This document shows, piece by piece, positions 34,276-46,600 of a stretch of 64,000 bases of DNA. Source of the stretch: Pisaster brevispinus (lineage: Eukaryota > Echinodermata > Asteroidea > Forcipulatida > Asteriidae); contig JAMKCF010000004.1 in NCBI GenBank assembly GCA_023634235.1, positions 21,670,027 to 21,734,026 on the forward strand. The letters run 5' to 3'. Both the position numbers and the translations under genes were made by a program. The notes beneath the pieces are model-generated. The model was not told the origin of the DNA, ran no database searches, and saw nothing but the letters and a program-made list of their open reading frames with translations. Each line of letters starts with the position of its first letter. Within the stretch, counting starts at the first letter, position 1.

Positions 34276-34358
34276 CCCAAAAAAAAACACAAACAAACAA
34301 ACAAACAAACAAACAAACAAAAACAAAAACAAAAACAAAAACAAAAAAATAACAAAAA

Positions 34359-34389
<31 letters not shown>

Positions 34390-34416
34390 AAATAGGCCTA
34401 AATAAATAAATAGGCC

Positions 34417-34451
<35 letters not shown>

Positions 34452-34455
34452 AAAT
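34276..34455. repeat. Microsatellite cluster (ACAA)n, (ACAAAA)n, (AAAT)n
   Basis: Three adjoining A-rich simple repeats, the last interrupted twice by 'aggcct'. The long reading frames over this block are artefacts. Confidence 0.95.
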
Positions 34456-34734
34456 CAAATAATAATTTTTAAAAATCATCTAATTAAAGAATTCCTGAGA
34501 TTACAAGTACACACACAAGTTGAGACACAACAGTCAAGGGAGGTTTGCGGTGACACATGTGTAAAATCAAGAGGACAAGATATGTGTACACCATGCTCCA
34601 TATCAAGCACCAAAATGGTTGCAAGCCCACCTGTTCAAATTGCCACCCCACCCCTGCAATGCTACGATCAAAACCATGACTTCAAACTCCAGTTTCAATC
34701 TATCATTTTTTGTTTACATGTTTATGCTCTTTGA

Positions 34735-35090
34735 AAGGAGGGTTACTCCAAAAATTAAGGGCCATAAAAACTTACTTGGTATAGAACCACTGCAGCGGCT
34801 GATAATGTATAACAAGTTGAGAAACGATTCCCTTCTAAGGCATTTGGTTCAAGAGTGAGGGATTCACAACTCTTTCAATCTGAGAAACGTTTCATACATC
34901 ATCATTTCTTAGATTGTGTATTCCAATTACAGATTATTCTTCCTGCGTGTATATAACCGCTCCAGATAATGAGCGGTATCTCAGAAACGTTATTACCTTT
35001 TGAAATGAAATTTCCACAGGTTGGTTTTATTGTATTTGTCTACATTTCTATAGGGTTAAAACAATCGAACGGTTCCAAAAGTCAAATGTA
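34735..35090 (-). mobile_element. MITE-C, complete reverse copy
   Basis: Read on minus it repeats the block order of 18590-18920: 'ttggaaccgttcgattgttt', 'aatttcatttcaaaaggt', 'cgcaggaagaataat', 'tgaaacgtttctcagatt' and 'taagtttttatggcc'. It abuts MITE-D at 35088. Confidence 0.75.
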
Positions 35091-35400
35091 TAGACCTTTC
35101 TTTTGCAACGTCACAGCCCAAGTTTTTGCCAACCCAGGTTGGAAAACTATGGAACCCATAAATGCAAAACAAAAACAGATAACTACAGTTTGTAACAATG
35201 TTACACAAATATTCAAAATTAGTGTTGAATTTATTGGAAACAAAGCAACCGATCATGGGAGGTATTTTATTTAATTAGAAGTTTACCGAAAATGTTGAAA
35301 TTGGGTAAAACATCTGTTATCACTATTGAATGTTTTACTAACATTCGGCGGTCCATGCCAACCAGCGCCGTTTGTTTATCGACAATGGAAAGGTCTATAC
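35088..35400. mobile_element. MITE-D, about 312 bp
   Basis: Inverted ends GTATAGACCTTTC and GAAAGGTCTATAC bound a non-coding interior. A related copy at 49932-50215 shares 'tatagacct' at one end, 'aaaggtct' at the other, and interior matches such as 'gtttgtaacaatg'-like and 'ttgtttcca' stretches. Confidence 0.8.
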
Positions 35401-35523
35401 TTTGCCTGGCTGCACCTATCATGTCAGCGGAGGTAAGACAGTCGAGCTACACAAAAACTCACACTGAGACAAATGATTCAAAAGATCACACAAAATGCCA
35501 TTTATATTTCCTTAAAAGGAGAG

Positions 35524-35653
35524 ACTTTGGAACGCTAGGTGGCAGCAGACTTACCAGGTGAATTTCCTTTGTTTATGTAGCTCTGAGCATGCGCACATTA
35601 CCGAGAACGATGGATTTACCTGGTAAGTCTGCTGCCACCTAGCATCCCAAAAG
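35524..35653. mobile_element. Short fold-back MITE, about 130 bp
   Basis: Left arm 'ctttggaacgctaggtggca' then 'gcagacttaccaggt'; right arm 'acctggtaagtctgc' then 'tgccacctagcatcccaaaag'. The loop is about 60 bases. Confidence 0.9.
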
Positions 35654-37608
35654 TTCCCCATTGAGCTACAACAACTCGACTAGTCATAAAGCTATGACAT
35701 TTTACTGTTCCTCGAAACAAATGCACACAGATTATAAGATGCACACCTGAAGTTACATAAAATAACCACATTCTCTCAAAGATAGTTTGTTCTCAAAAGC
35801 TGCTGAATTATTTAAATCATTCAAAATCCCTGATGATGTATTTTAAGAAGAAAAAAATTGCTATCATCTATTCCTATCTATGTACAAAAATTCATGCATC
35901 AGAATACTTTTCTTGAAACTGGGGGAAAAGTTTTTCTATTTCAAAAATTCCAGTTTTCCACTGTAAGAAGATTTTTTTACATTTTATGTACATTAGATTC
36001 ACTGTAAAGAAACACGACAAATCTATACAATATTCCAAAGAAACAACACATTTACGGTAAAAACAAAACTCTACAATGTATTTACATTTGTTTTAAATAA
36101 ATGTAGTTTAAAACAGGGCTTAAAAACAGAGGTCATAAAAAGTTGTTACAACACCATGGCAGTTTATGTTTATGTTTACTCAAATCACATAATAATAATG
36201 AGGGAATTCTGAAGAAAATATTGGGGTTTTTTTGCATTTACAATGTTCAATTTTGGACACTTTTACAAAATGTTTGCTCTTTTTAGTGAGCCAAGTCTGG
36301 GAGGCACATCTTTTTTGATGACATTTTTTAGACTTTTGTCCTGCCCTTGACTGCCTCTGCTCGTATATTGTATTGTCCAAAGAATTAAAATTTCAAAAAT
36401 AAACAGGAGGAAATTCTTAGTGACCATTCAGTCTTACTACTGACCTTTATTGAACCATAGAGCAAGGATTCTCTATGATTAAACCACAACCCTACTTATC
36501 ATGTACCCTGTCTGTAGCAATGATAATGAATACAGATTCTCATTGTAGAATTAAGGGACCAGACTATTTTGCCCTCTGAGTCTCATTTTGGTTTGATGAA
36601 ATTGAATTAGACAAAAACAAAATTGCCGCCAATCGTAAAGCTCCACATCTCACATTTGTGTTTAATTGTTTTGAAGCATAAATCAAATCCGTTTTGTTTC
36701 AAATAACATGAAAAAAGTTCATGGGGAGATTTATTCGATTTTAAAAGATAAGGAATTTTAAAACTTTTTGGTATATCATTAAAACCTAGACAAAATCCCT
36801 TCAAATGCACCTCGTTAAAAACCTGGAGTGTCTTTCATTTAAAAAAATTCTTTCACCATAAATGGTTCTTGGAATGTCAGAATCTTGTCACTCCGCCACT
36901 CTGTATTTCAGTGACATCATAGCTACAAGAAAGTTCGATTGACTAAGCTATCAAGGTTTGAACTCTTGTGAACCACCGTCTCCAAACACCTCACTCCCAA
37001 ACAAAACGATAGTTCAAACAAGATCTCATTAAATCAGAAATGATGCACACAAGATGCACTACCGTCATACCTAGGCCATGTACGCCATACTGACAAAACC
37101 AAAAAGTCTTGATTTGTGGACACCATACTAAAAACTTGTAGCTCCTGCTCTTCGGCAGTGATCAACCCTCCTGCAGAAGTGTTCTCAGTGATTATCCAAA
37201 TCAAATCTTTACCTGGCAGACATAAACGTGAAGTAATGTCCAACAGCTGCAGGGAGGGGGGGGGCAGGGGCAAGTGGGGGCAAACATTAATCGTTATTGT
37301 AATTTTTTACTGTAAAAAAAAAAAGCATTCAAAAGGCATCCACAATGATGGACTTTACACCATCGTTATTCTTGAGCTAAGGTAATGCAAACATAACTGC
37401 ATTAATGTGGGTGCCGAGGTTTGTAATTAAATTCAACTTCGGCCATCAGAGAAAAATTCAAGGCTGGCATTGGAGGGGCATAGAAAATAACTGGGGAAGT
37501 AGTGCCGCCGCTGGTAATGTCCTATTCATTGTGACCTTGTTTACAGGTAGGTTTAACAGTGTAATACTTGTTGCTTTTACTGGATCAAATGCCCAAGATT
37601 CTTGAGAG

Positions 37609-40600
37609 TTACTTCTTTCCCCAGAAGTCGTCCCTCCTCTTACGCGCCCTCTCTAAGACCTCCGAGGCAAGAGAGCTGCTCGATGCGATGGACATCGTTG
37701 ACAGGGATAACTCGTCACTGTCTCTGACGGGAGACTTCCACTGAGGCATTGTGGGATCGGCTTGGGGCAGGGTGGAAGGAACAGTCCAGGCTTCGTTTCG
37801 CCTCTCGGGAGCTTCTGTCGGAGCATGGCTGGTCCCAGCCTCTTGTCTTGTCTGTGGGTACGCAGTCATCGGCCGACCATGCATGCTGCCTGAGTTAGGT
37901 CTGTGCAGTGGACCTACGTAAAAAAAACAATTTTGTGCACTCTCTTTAAGCAAGGATTTCATTGTGCAGTCATTTCTTCAGCGACCATTCAATCCAGTAT
38001 TATCATCACCATACGCCCAGACATTGCTTATCTTGTTGATTTTTAGCCCCGTTATTTTTAGGAAAAAATGTATGGGAAACTGTTAAGAAACAGAAATACG
38101 TGGTCTTGCTTTAGATTCTATGGTAACAAGGGAAACATTGGAAAATGTCAATTTGGTCCGATATCTTTTCTTTAACCCGCTCGTTTGAGTAGGAGCAGGT
38201 CAAATCTTGCAGCTATTTGTGACCTTTATGGGCATTTTGGTACAAGCTGCTTGCGGCTGATTTGGTCCCTAAATGGTTAAAGGCAAAGTATTGAAATGTT
38301 TTTGAACCCCCCTGTCTAAAACCACATTCCTTTGAAGGGTTGCTTTTTTCAAAATGTTCTACATCACAGCTGCAGTGCTTCTTACCATGTCAGTTTTTGT
38401 ATGGTCATTAATTCGTGGAGTAGTTACCCAAGGTATACCCTTCCTTCAAGGTCAGCCCAACAGACTCTGTATCTCTAGACTGGTCCCCAAGGATAAAGAC
38501 AGGCACTGGTTTTACAGACCCAATGATTTCATTGGATACAACGATTTCATTGGATAAACGTGCTGTGACGTAAGCTTTGCATTTCTGTGTTATGATTGGT
38601 CGAGGTTACGAGGCGATGTAGTTTTTCAGCTTGCACTTTCGATCGTCTGCTGCATGCAACTAGCGTCATGTAGTGTTGTTTTATTTACTATGTAATGTGA
38701 ACATGTACGTGTGAATTGACTGAGAGTCTTCGTGTAAAATGAATGCTAGGTCAGAGGTACATCTGCCAACATCCGGTCTGGCAGGTATCTGGCAATATTC
38801 ACGAGCCTCGAAGTGTGACGTCAGATGTTCGGGCTACTGTATCTCTTACCTTTAGCACTCAGACTCTTCACTGCATCTGGCCTCTTGCCACCACCACCCA
38901 CAGCCTGTGAGGACGTTGTAGCAGTCACTGCTTCTTCGCCACTCTCTTCAGCCTCGTTCACACGCCCTCCGCCACCTCCGGCATCTCTCGGGGGAGCTAC
39001 CCAGGTACGTGGAGGTTCGATCTTCCTCGGCATGACCGGCATGGTTGGACTGGTCTCAAAGTAGTTGTTGGAATGTCTTGTGAATGGAGGGGGCTTTGCT
39101 GTGATATCTCGGAGAGGGTCGGGGTCCCTTGTTGTGATGCCCGCTGTGGGAGACCCTTGCACATTATTCAGTATCTGAGAAGATGAATACAAGATTAAGG
39201 TTTGGAACATGTTGCAATCTGTTTCCAAATTGCCAAAGGGTTAAAAAAAAAAGGCATCTTCCTTCTCTTGAAAGTGTTAGTCCCACAGATGCTATCCGGG
39301 GAGAATGATTGACATCGCTTTTGTTGGTGGAACCCCGTTACCTTCAGGGGTGAGAGTTACTGCTGACAAAAAAAGTCTAAAAAGTCTAGATCGTAGGAGG
39401 TATATTAAAATGATAGCATTTCCGGTTTCTGATAAACCCCTTGAGTTATAGATTCCACGGAGATTTTTAGGAACGGTGTCCTCAGTGATAGAGAAGTAGA
39501 TCAAACAGCATAATTTCTTTAGATTACAGCACTTTGTGTCTACCAGGCAGGCTTTAAAAATTCTTAATTCAGATAAAAGTCTGAAATTTCTCAATTTCCC
39601 GTATCTTAATCCCCTACAAAATGTAATACATTATTTTCAATACCCTACAGTTTCTCACAAAGTTTGTTTGAACCATGTAGGAAAATAGACCTAGACGCAC
39701 AATCCTATGCCAGAGTGACATATGCCTGAGAATGTTTTACCATGGAGCCAAACCAATATTATTCCATCCCATAACAGCAGTAAACACAAAACAAAAAAAA
39801 CCTACACTAACCCTTTTAGGGGTACTGCAGTCCTGTTTTTCACTTAACTTCCTTTCCTCCAGAATTCTTTTTCAGAGACCACAGATGAGAAAGTCTTCTA
39901 ATTGATATTTTCTATTTCTGGTAATGAAACCAAGGATGCCTCATAAGTGAACTTAATCACTGTAGCTCGCAAGCCTGAGGAAACCTGTAAACAAGGGTGC
40001 TTGCTATGTGAACCAGAAAACACCGGGGTTAACCCCTACTCTTTCCCAGTAAGTACTCTGGATTCACAAGACGTAAGGCTTAATGTCAAATCCAGAGGAC
40101 ACAGCAGTTATGGTCAAGTATCTCGCTCAAGGACACAAGTGCCACAACCAGGACTCGAACCCACACTCTGCTGATCAGAAACACCAGAGGTAGAGTCAGG
40201 TGCTGTTAACCACCCAGCTGCAACTCTTACCATAGACCTCAATAAGTGAGATAGGAACCTCCTCGTCTATCCACACCTCCAAGAAACTTTTCAGACGGAG
40301 AATTCAGAAATAACAGCTCCTGTTCTTTTTTTAAAAACTTACCCTTGTTTTCATGTCTGCTTGAGGTGGAGGTGTGGTAACCCTTGGAGTGATCGAACGT
40401 TCATCGTCTGAATCTTCGTCGCTATCGTAGGCGAACCCTCGAGTGATGTCACAAGGGATAATGTTTCTTCTATGGTCTGTTATGACAGAAATAGTTCTTT
40501 CTTATCAAGATGATCACATTAACCAAACTTATAATTTATAATTAATAACCTTACGGTGATCCCGTGGCTGCCGCTTCCAAGGTTGTATCGTAGGCTTGGG

Positions 40601-43600
40601 TGTGATCCCTGGCCACACAGCAGTTAAAGATTGTATGGCTTCAAGGACAATGCGTGATCACTCTGAATGCAGTGCAACCTGTTATCAGTCAATAATGCAT
40701 TAAGTTATGTCAAACCCTAACCCTAACCCCAAACAGCGAAGGAAATTGTTGTCAATAACTCTTGTAAATTATTAGACAAACCTTGTTGGGTTGTTTTCTG
40801 TGATGGGTCTACTGCAGCTTGGTGTTGGTGAGTGGTTACGGGTAAAGATCGGTCTGGTATTGCCGAGCTTCGCTTTGGTTGAGGTGATGTTAAGATGGCA
40901 CCCCCTGTTGATTTTAACATAACAGTGTTACGCATTTTTGTAAAATGGGCGTCAAGTTCGCACTTTATAATACACAGGGACAGTGACTCATGAAATGACG
41001 CAACCAAGTTTATTGTGACAATGACATCAGGTGATTTGAGTCAATAACAATGTTTACTTTCAGCTTGCTGCAAGTTTGCTTTTCGATGAAACATTTCTTG
41101 CGATAAGAGAAAGAGACATTACCTGTAGCTGGAGTGGTACGGTCCAGGTGGTGCCTTTTTGACATCCCCTCATCTCGCAACCTCGGTGTGGGTAGTCTCC
41201 CCTGTTCCTCAATGAGGTCAACCTCGCCTGAGCTTGGGGTCACTGAACCATTGTAGCCCTCTGGAGTTGGAATACTGCCAATGCTATTTCGAATAAATTA
41301 TGAGAGTTTTGTGTTTAATTTGCAATCATGTTTCAAGGCTAGTGTGTACATTAAAACTTGCATACAAAATATGTTCACTGCTAAAATAAATTTAGAGTTA
41401 ATAGAGGTTAAATTTGGATCGGGTACCTACTGCTAAAATAAAGGATTTGAACTGCATCTACCTACCGGGAAAGCTGGGTGGTCTTGTGGTAAGATATCTG
41501 CTCTAGAATGGCAAAGGTCATGGGTTCGAATCCCACCCAAGTAATATGCCTGTGGGTTTTTTTTCCACAGGGAAAGTACTGAGTACACAGTGCTTCAAAC
41601 ACATCGGTGAACGGGTAAAACACAAATAATGAAATTTGTATGAGTTACTTTAAATATGTATCCTTGCTCTAATGCAAGTTGTAACTTCCACAGAATTCTT
41701 CAAAACGAAACATCTTAATACATCTACTTCACTCAAGAAGAAAAACACTGATTCATTTTCAGAAGATACTTAATTGGTTAAAATCAGAGTTTTTGAAAAA
41801 CGAAAAAACATTGAAAATTGGAACGAGACTTTACCTCGATTCATCATCAACTGCTGGTTGGGATTCTTGGTTGTCCTGTCCCTCATTTTGGGGCCAAGCC
41901 AACCGTCTCCTAACAGGTGGGGACTCCCCTGGTTGACTCACAGGCTGTGGTTTGTCATCAGGTTTCCTGTTGAAATAAAAACGTTCATTGAGTTTCTCAA
42001 TGTTCGATGCTCTCCATCGACAAAACTGATACAACGATTATTTTCTCAACAGAAAAGTATCTACCTGACTTTAAGTCCAGTGTCAACAGAGGGCGCTGAT
42101 AATGAACTGACTGTACTTGTTGTCGTACTGCTTTCGTCCCAGAGTCTGGCCTGATTGGCTAAGATTTGCGCCACATGTTCTCGTGAGAAGTGGGTACCTT
42201 GTGCTCTCTTGCGATAGTCTTCAGCCTTCTGTCGAAGCTCTAAGACCTAGAGAAGGAAAGACAAGATCATCAGTAAGAAAGGTAAAATACATTCTGTCGG
42301 TCGCACCAAAAACTGACGTATGGTGCACAACAGCCAAAATTCTGTGTTTGAGAAAGTCGCAGTTGAAGTAAACCTATTTTTCAAACTGCTGATTCGAAGG
42401 CTGATTACTAATTTTTTTAAAACAATATTAATACACAAAATAAAGCCCACTTCTTCATGAGTGCAGAACTGTCAATGTGTTTGCAATCTTGAAACTGTTG
42501 TGATGAGTTATTGATTCCTAAATCACATATGTCACCACGACGACAAGGACACAGATACTGACCTCAGCAAACCAGTTTGGTCTTGAGTCCCTCGTCTCTT
42601 TCGGTTGTTTATTCAGCGAGTTATCGTCTTTGGGTGCAACATGAGGTGGGTTAGCACCCTTCCATATACCATTCTCATAACGGTATAATTCTGGCTCATG
42701 GAAGTTGGATGCGTACTCCGACTTCCATCTCCTAAAAATTCACACACAAAATTCAAACAATCAAATACTTAAAGCATACAAAATATCATTATCTAAATTT
42801 AGTCTGAAAACTGACTATGAAGTTCATACTAGAACTATTTTTGAAAAATAGTATTAGCTGTTGCAAACTGCTAACCAACCAAAAGAACCTATGGTATAAA
42901 TGCAAAAAAAATAGTTAGTGGCTGATGTTTCGACCCTAGCAGAGTCTTTCTCGAAGGCTAAATGGAACTATTTTTATGTGAAATATGTTTTCCCTCTAAA
43001 TAGAAGTCAAATTTGAGAAAACTGCATCATAAAACCTTTTTTTTTTAAACGTTGATGATGTCCGTGGATTAGTTTTGACGAACTTAGCAGGAGAACAAAG
43101 AGTGCCTAATGGCATAAATATGAAACAAACAAAAGTTGACAAGTGCAAGAGATCTTTTATCACTCCTTCCCTACAGACAAGAATCAATCTCACACACTCA
43201 CCTGATAGTTGTGGAATGTGGGAAGAAGGGCTTAGTTGGATTCTCAGCTGATTTCAGTAACCGGAGGTCATCGTGGGCATACACTGATGGAACGCCAGCT
43301 GGTCTCATCTTGTCGGGAGTTAAACTGGAACGTTTAGTCTTCTTGCTCTGTTAAAATCAAAAATTACAAGAGATACTTCAGAGATTGACCTTGGCAGTCA
43401 CCCGCCCGCCAAATGTGAGTGAAAACAGCGGTGAGTGATTCACAGCAGTCCCGTTCGTAGTCCGGCCCGGCAGTCATAATGCTGTTACAACTCAACCTAA
43501 CTATGTGAACGATCATTAAACCATCCACTGCTTTGCATTAATATTTCTCGGTGTTCATGGCTTGGGTTTACCATGAGGTGTCAAATTCTGATCATTCTGC

Positions 43601-46600
43601 AGCTAACTGCACTATCTACATGCGAGTAGTAACGACTAGTAGCTAGTAGAGAACAGAAAGAAGAAGTTTGATTGGAAAATATGAGAGATTGGATTGAAAG
43701 GTCTTGCAAATACAAGCGGAGTAGTGAAAAGTATTGCGGGCCACTCAAAAGGCGTATTCGCGATTCCAGCCGGTAAGTTGAAAAAGCCACTTCTCCCACC
43801 TCCCCCCTTGTCTCCTTTTTCATTGTTCATTCCTTGCTTTTTCTGTGTGCTTTCTGCCTCCCTCTTTTGTCATTTATTTCCACTTGAATGCTTCTGTTAC
43901 ACCAGTTTACCTGTTTATGTGTGTTCTTTTGAAAATTACCCTTCAAGAAAGACTCTGCTGGAGTCAAAATATCAGGCCATTAACTATTTTTTGAGTTTAA
44001 AAATTTTTGTTTACGGAAACCCCTGTAAACTTGCATAACAGAATAATGGTTCCCGGTGGATAAACTAAAATAGCTGAAACTTAAGTGTGGTCAGCCTCAT
44101 CCAAAGCATGCTTGGTTTGACAATGGAGTGATTAACTGTTTGAAGAGTTGAAGAGCAGACCTGACCTTTGTTTTCAGTCGATACTTGGCCTTGACCTCTC
44201 TCTCAGCATTGTCCATTAGCTGCTGTTGGTGAGTGGATACCGGCTGCTTCCCCGGTGACCATGACTTAAACTTCATTTTGTATTCACTCTGACGAGGAAT
44301 CTTGTCGGGAATGAATGGCGCAACGTTGGCATTGGATTTATAAACCATCTGAAAGTTCACAAAAATTGTTTTAAAAATCGTAAATTATACGAACAATTCA
44401 AAATTTCACAACAAGCACAATGACCCATTTGCGAGTTAGATTTTGAATAATGTCTATTACAATGACCTGATTGGTCACAAGTGAACAATCAAATTGGATT
44501 TCGCAGACTAAAGATAGTGTTGCTACATCAATTGGTTCAGAGCGAGCTTTTTAATATACACGTAACAACCTCCAGAAGGGCAAAGCCTGGTACCATTATG
44601 CCATACAAATAGTACACTTGTTGTCAGCAGCTATGGTACTGGGGCAAGTCATACATTAGCATACCTACTTTACAGCCTTGTACTGGGGCAAGTCTAATGT
44701 TAGCATATATCTGCTCAGTAGCCATGGTACTGGGGCAAGTTTAATGTTAGGCCGTAACTGAATCGGCGGCTACAGCTACAGCTATGACTGTTGCTAAGGG
44801 CATTGCTAAGGACGTCCTATACTTCAATGCATGATGGTATGGAAACCTAGCCGTAGCCGTAGCTGTAGCCGGCTAGGCCTTAGCCTACCTGCTCAGCAGC
44901 CATGAGCGGTGATTCCTTGGGCTGAGGATTCCTCCATTCAAAGTTCCTCTGGTACTCCGATAGATACTTGGCTGATTTGGGCCTCGTCTCTCGAATACCT
45001 GCTTGGTACTGCAAGGCAACATTCGGCTGCAAGACCAACAAACAAATTCTCAAATATCATCAAGTGTGCAAGGAAACATTAAATTGTAATATTAGTAAAA
45101 ACAAACACTTCTCAAGCAGCATTGAGGGCGCGAGGCAGCATTTGGCTGTAAAGTAAAACAAAAAAACAAGGAAAAAAACACACTTCTCAAACAACATCAA
45201 GGGTGCTTGGCTGATTTGAGCCTCGTCTCTTAAATACCTGCTTGGTACTGCAAGGCAATGTTCGGCTGCAAGACCAAAACAACAAATTCTCAAATATCAT
45301 AAAGGGTGCAAGGCAACAATCAACTGTAATATCTGCAAACAAAATATTAATTAGTAAAAAAACAAACACTTCTCAAGCAACATTGAGGGAGTGAGGCAGC
45401 ATTTGGCTGTAAAATACACAAACAAAATGTTAGGGGAAAAAAAAAAACACTTCTCAAACAACATTAAGGGTGCAAGGCAACATCCAATTGTAATATCTGC
45501 AAACAAAATATCAGTAAAAAGCAGACACTTATCAAACAACATCAAGGGTGCAAGGCAACATTCGCCTGTAAAATAAACAGTCTGGAAAAAGTAGGAAAAA
45601 AAGTAGGACAAATTGTCTGAAGTAAACAAAATTGCACAAGAACAGTCAAAGATACGCAAGACTTGCGCACTACTCTTATTACACTATACATATGAAAATG
45701 TTACACTAACAGCTCTTTTTAGAGCTAATGTCAGAGATTTCTACGATGCTAACACAAACTTATCCAGACAGGATTGTTGCATAAACAACGTCAGGCATGA
45801 GATTGTATGAAAATGAAGAATCCTGGAAATGTGATATTTTCCTCTTGGTGGTGGAAATGAAGCTCCCTGAACGTACAAATTTCTACATTTTAGAGGTTTG
45901 CAGACTTTCTACATCATTTCAAATAGATATCTGAAGGGTCTGGTCATAACAAAGACCAAGTCTTTTCATCTCTGTGATGGCAAGTTTGGCTCTCTCAAGA
46001 AAATCTGACAGTGCAGGGAGATCGTTGAAAATTCCTGAAATCAGGAGAAAAAAAATGACAAATCATCATTTTTGAGCCAGAATGGAAATCATTATGGACA
46101 CACTTGGTGAACTTACCTTTGTTGTATGTTTATGTGTCGACTTGGACACATTCTGTGTTACCTCGCTGACAATTCTATTGTTGTTCAAGCCAGTATCTTT
46201 GTTGTTGTTGAAATTTGACGCTTGATTTGAGGAAGGAACCTTTTCCGCTGGCATGGTGCCAGGTTTTACGCTTGAAGAGACAATGGTTTTGTTCTTTATT
46301 GGTTCTTTGTCAGCTTTGGTTCTCAATAACCTGTAAACAAGAAAAAGAATTATTGATAAATGAACTTATCTTTCTATTTGCATAAACATAATCATCGCAC
46401 TTTTCTTTTTATTGTTAAAAGACAACAGTTCTATTTAACATAGCAACATTTAGTGAAATCTATTGAAATGCAACTAATAGACTATCAATTTTACAGCCAA
46501 AATTTCTGTCTGAATTTTTTCGCTTGAAGAATGGAAACTGCCAATCACACTTACATAAATCTAAGTGTTGATCAATTTTGAACAGAACTATTTTAAAAGA

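Larger units (their letters stand above)
33755..37608. other. Intergenic region between the lectin gene and the MDM1 3' end
   Basis: No exon was recognised. The first few hundred bases should include the lectin promoter. Then follow a microsatellite cluster (34276-34455), a reverse MITE-C (34735-35090), MITE-D (35088-35400) and a hairpin element (35524-35653). 35700-37600 is AT-rich with nothing I can name; the 3' UTR of MDM1 presumably starts just below 37609. Confidence 0.5.

Noticed and set aside
38821..39064. Plus-strand frame over Pro- and Ser-rich sequence
   Set aside because: It is the antisense reading of MDM1 exon 14, whose frame and splice sites match the family.
40705..40735. Telomere-like CCCTAA repeat
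   Set aside because: Only two to three units inside an MDM1 intron; too short to indicate an old chromosome end.
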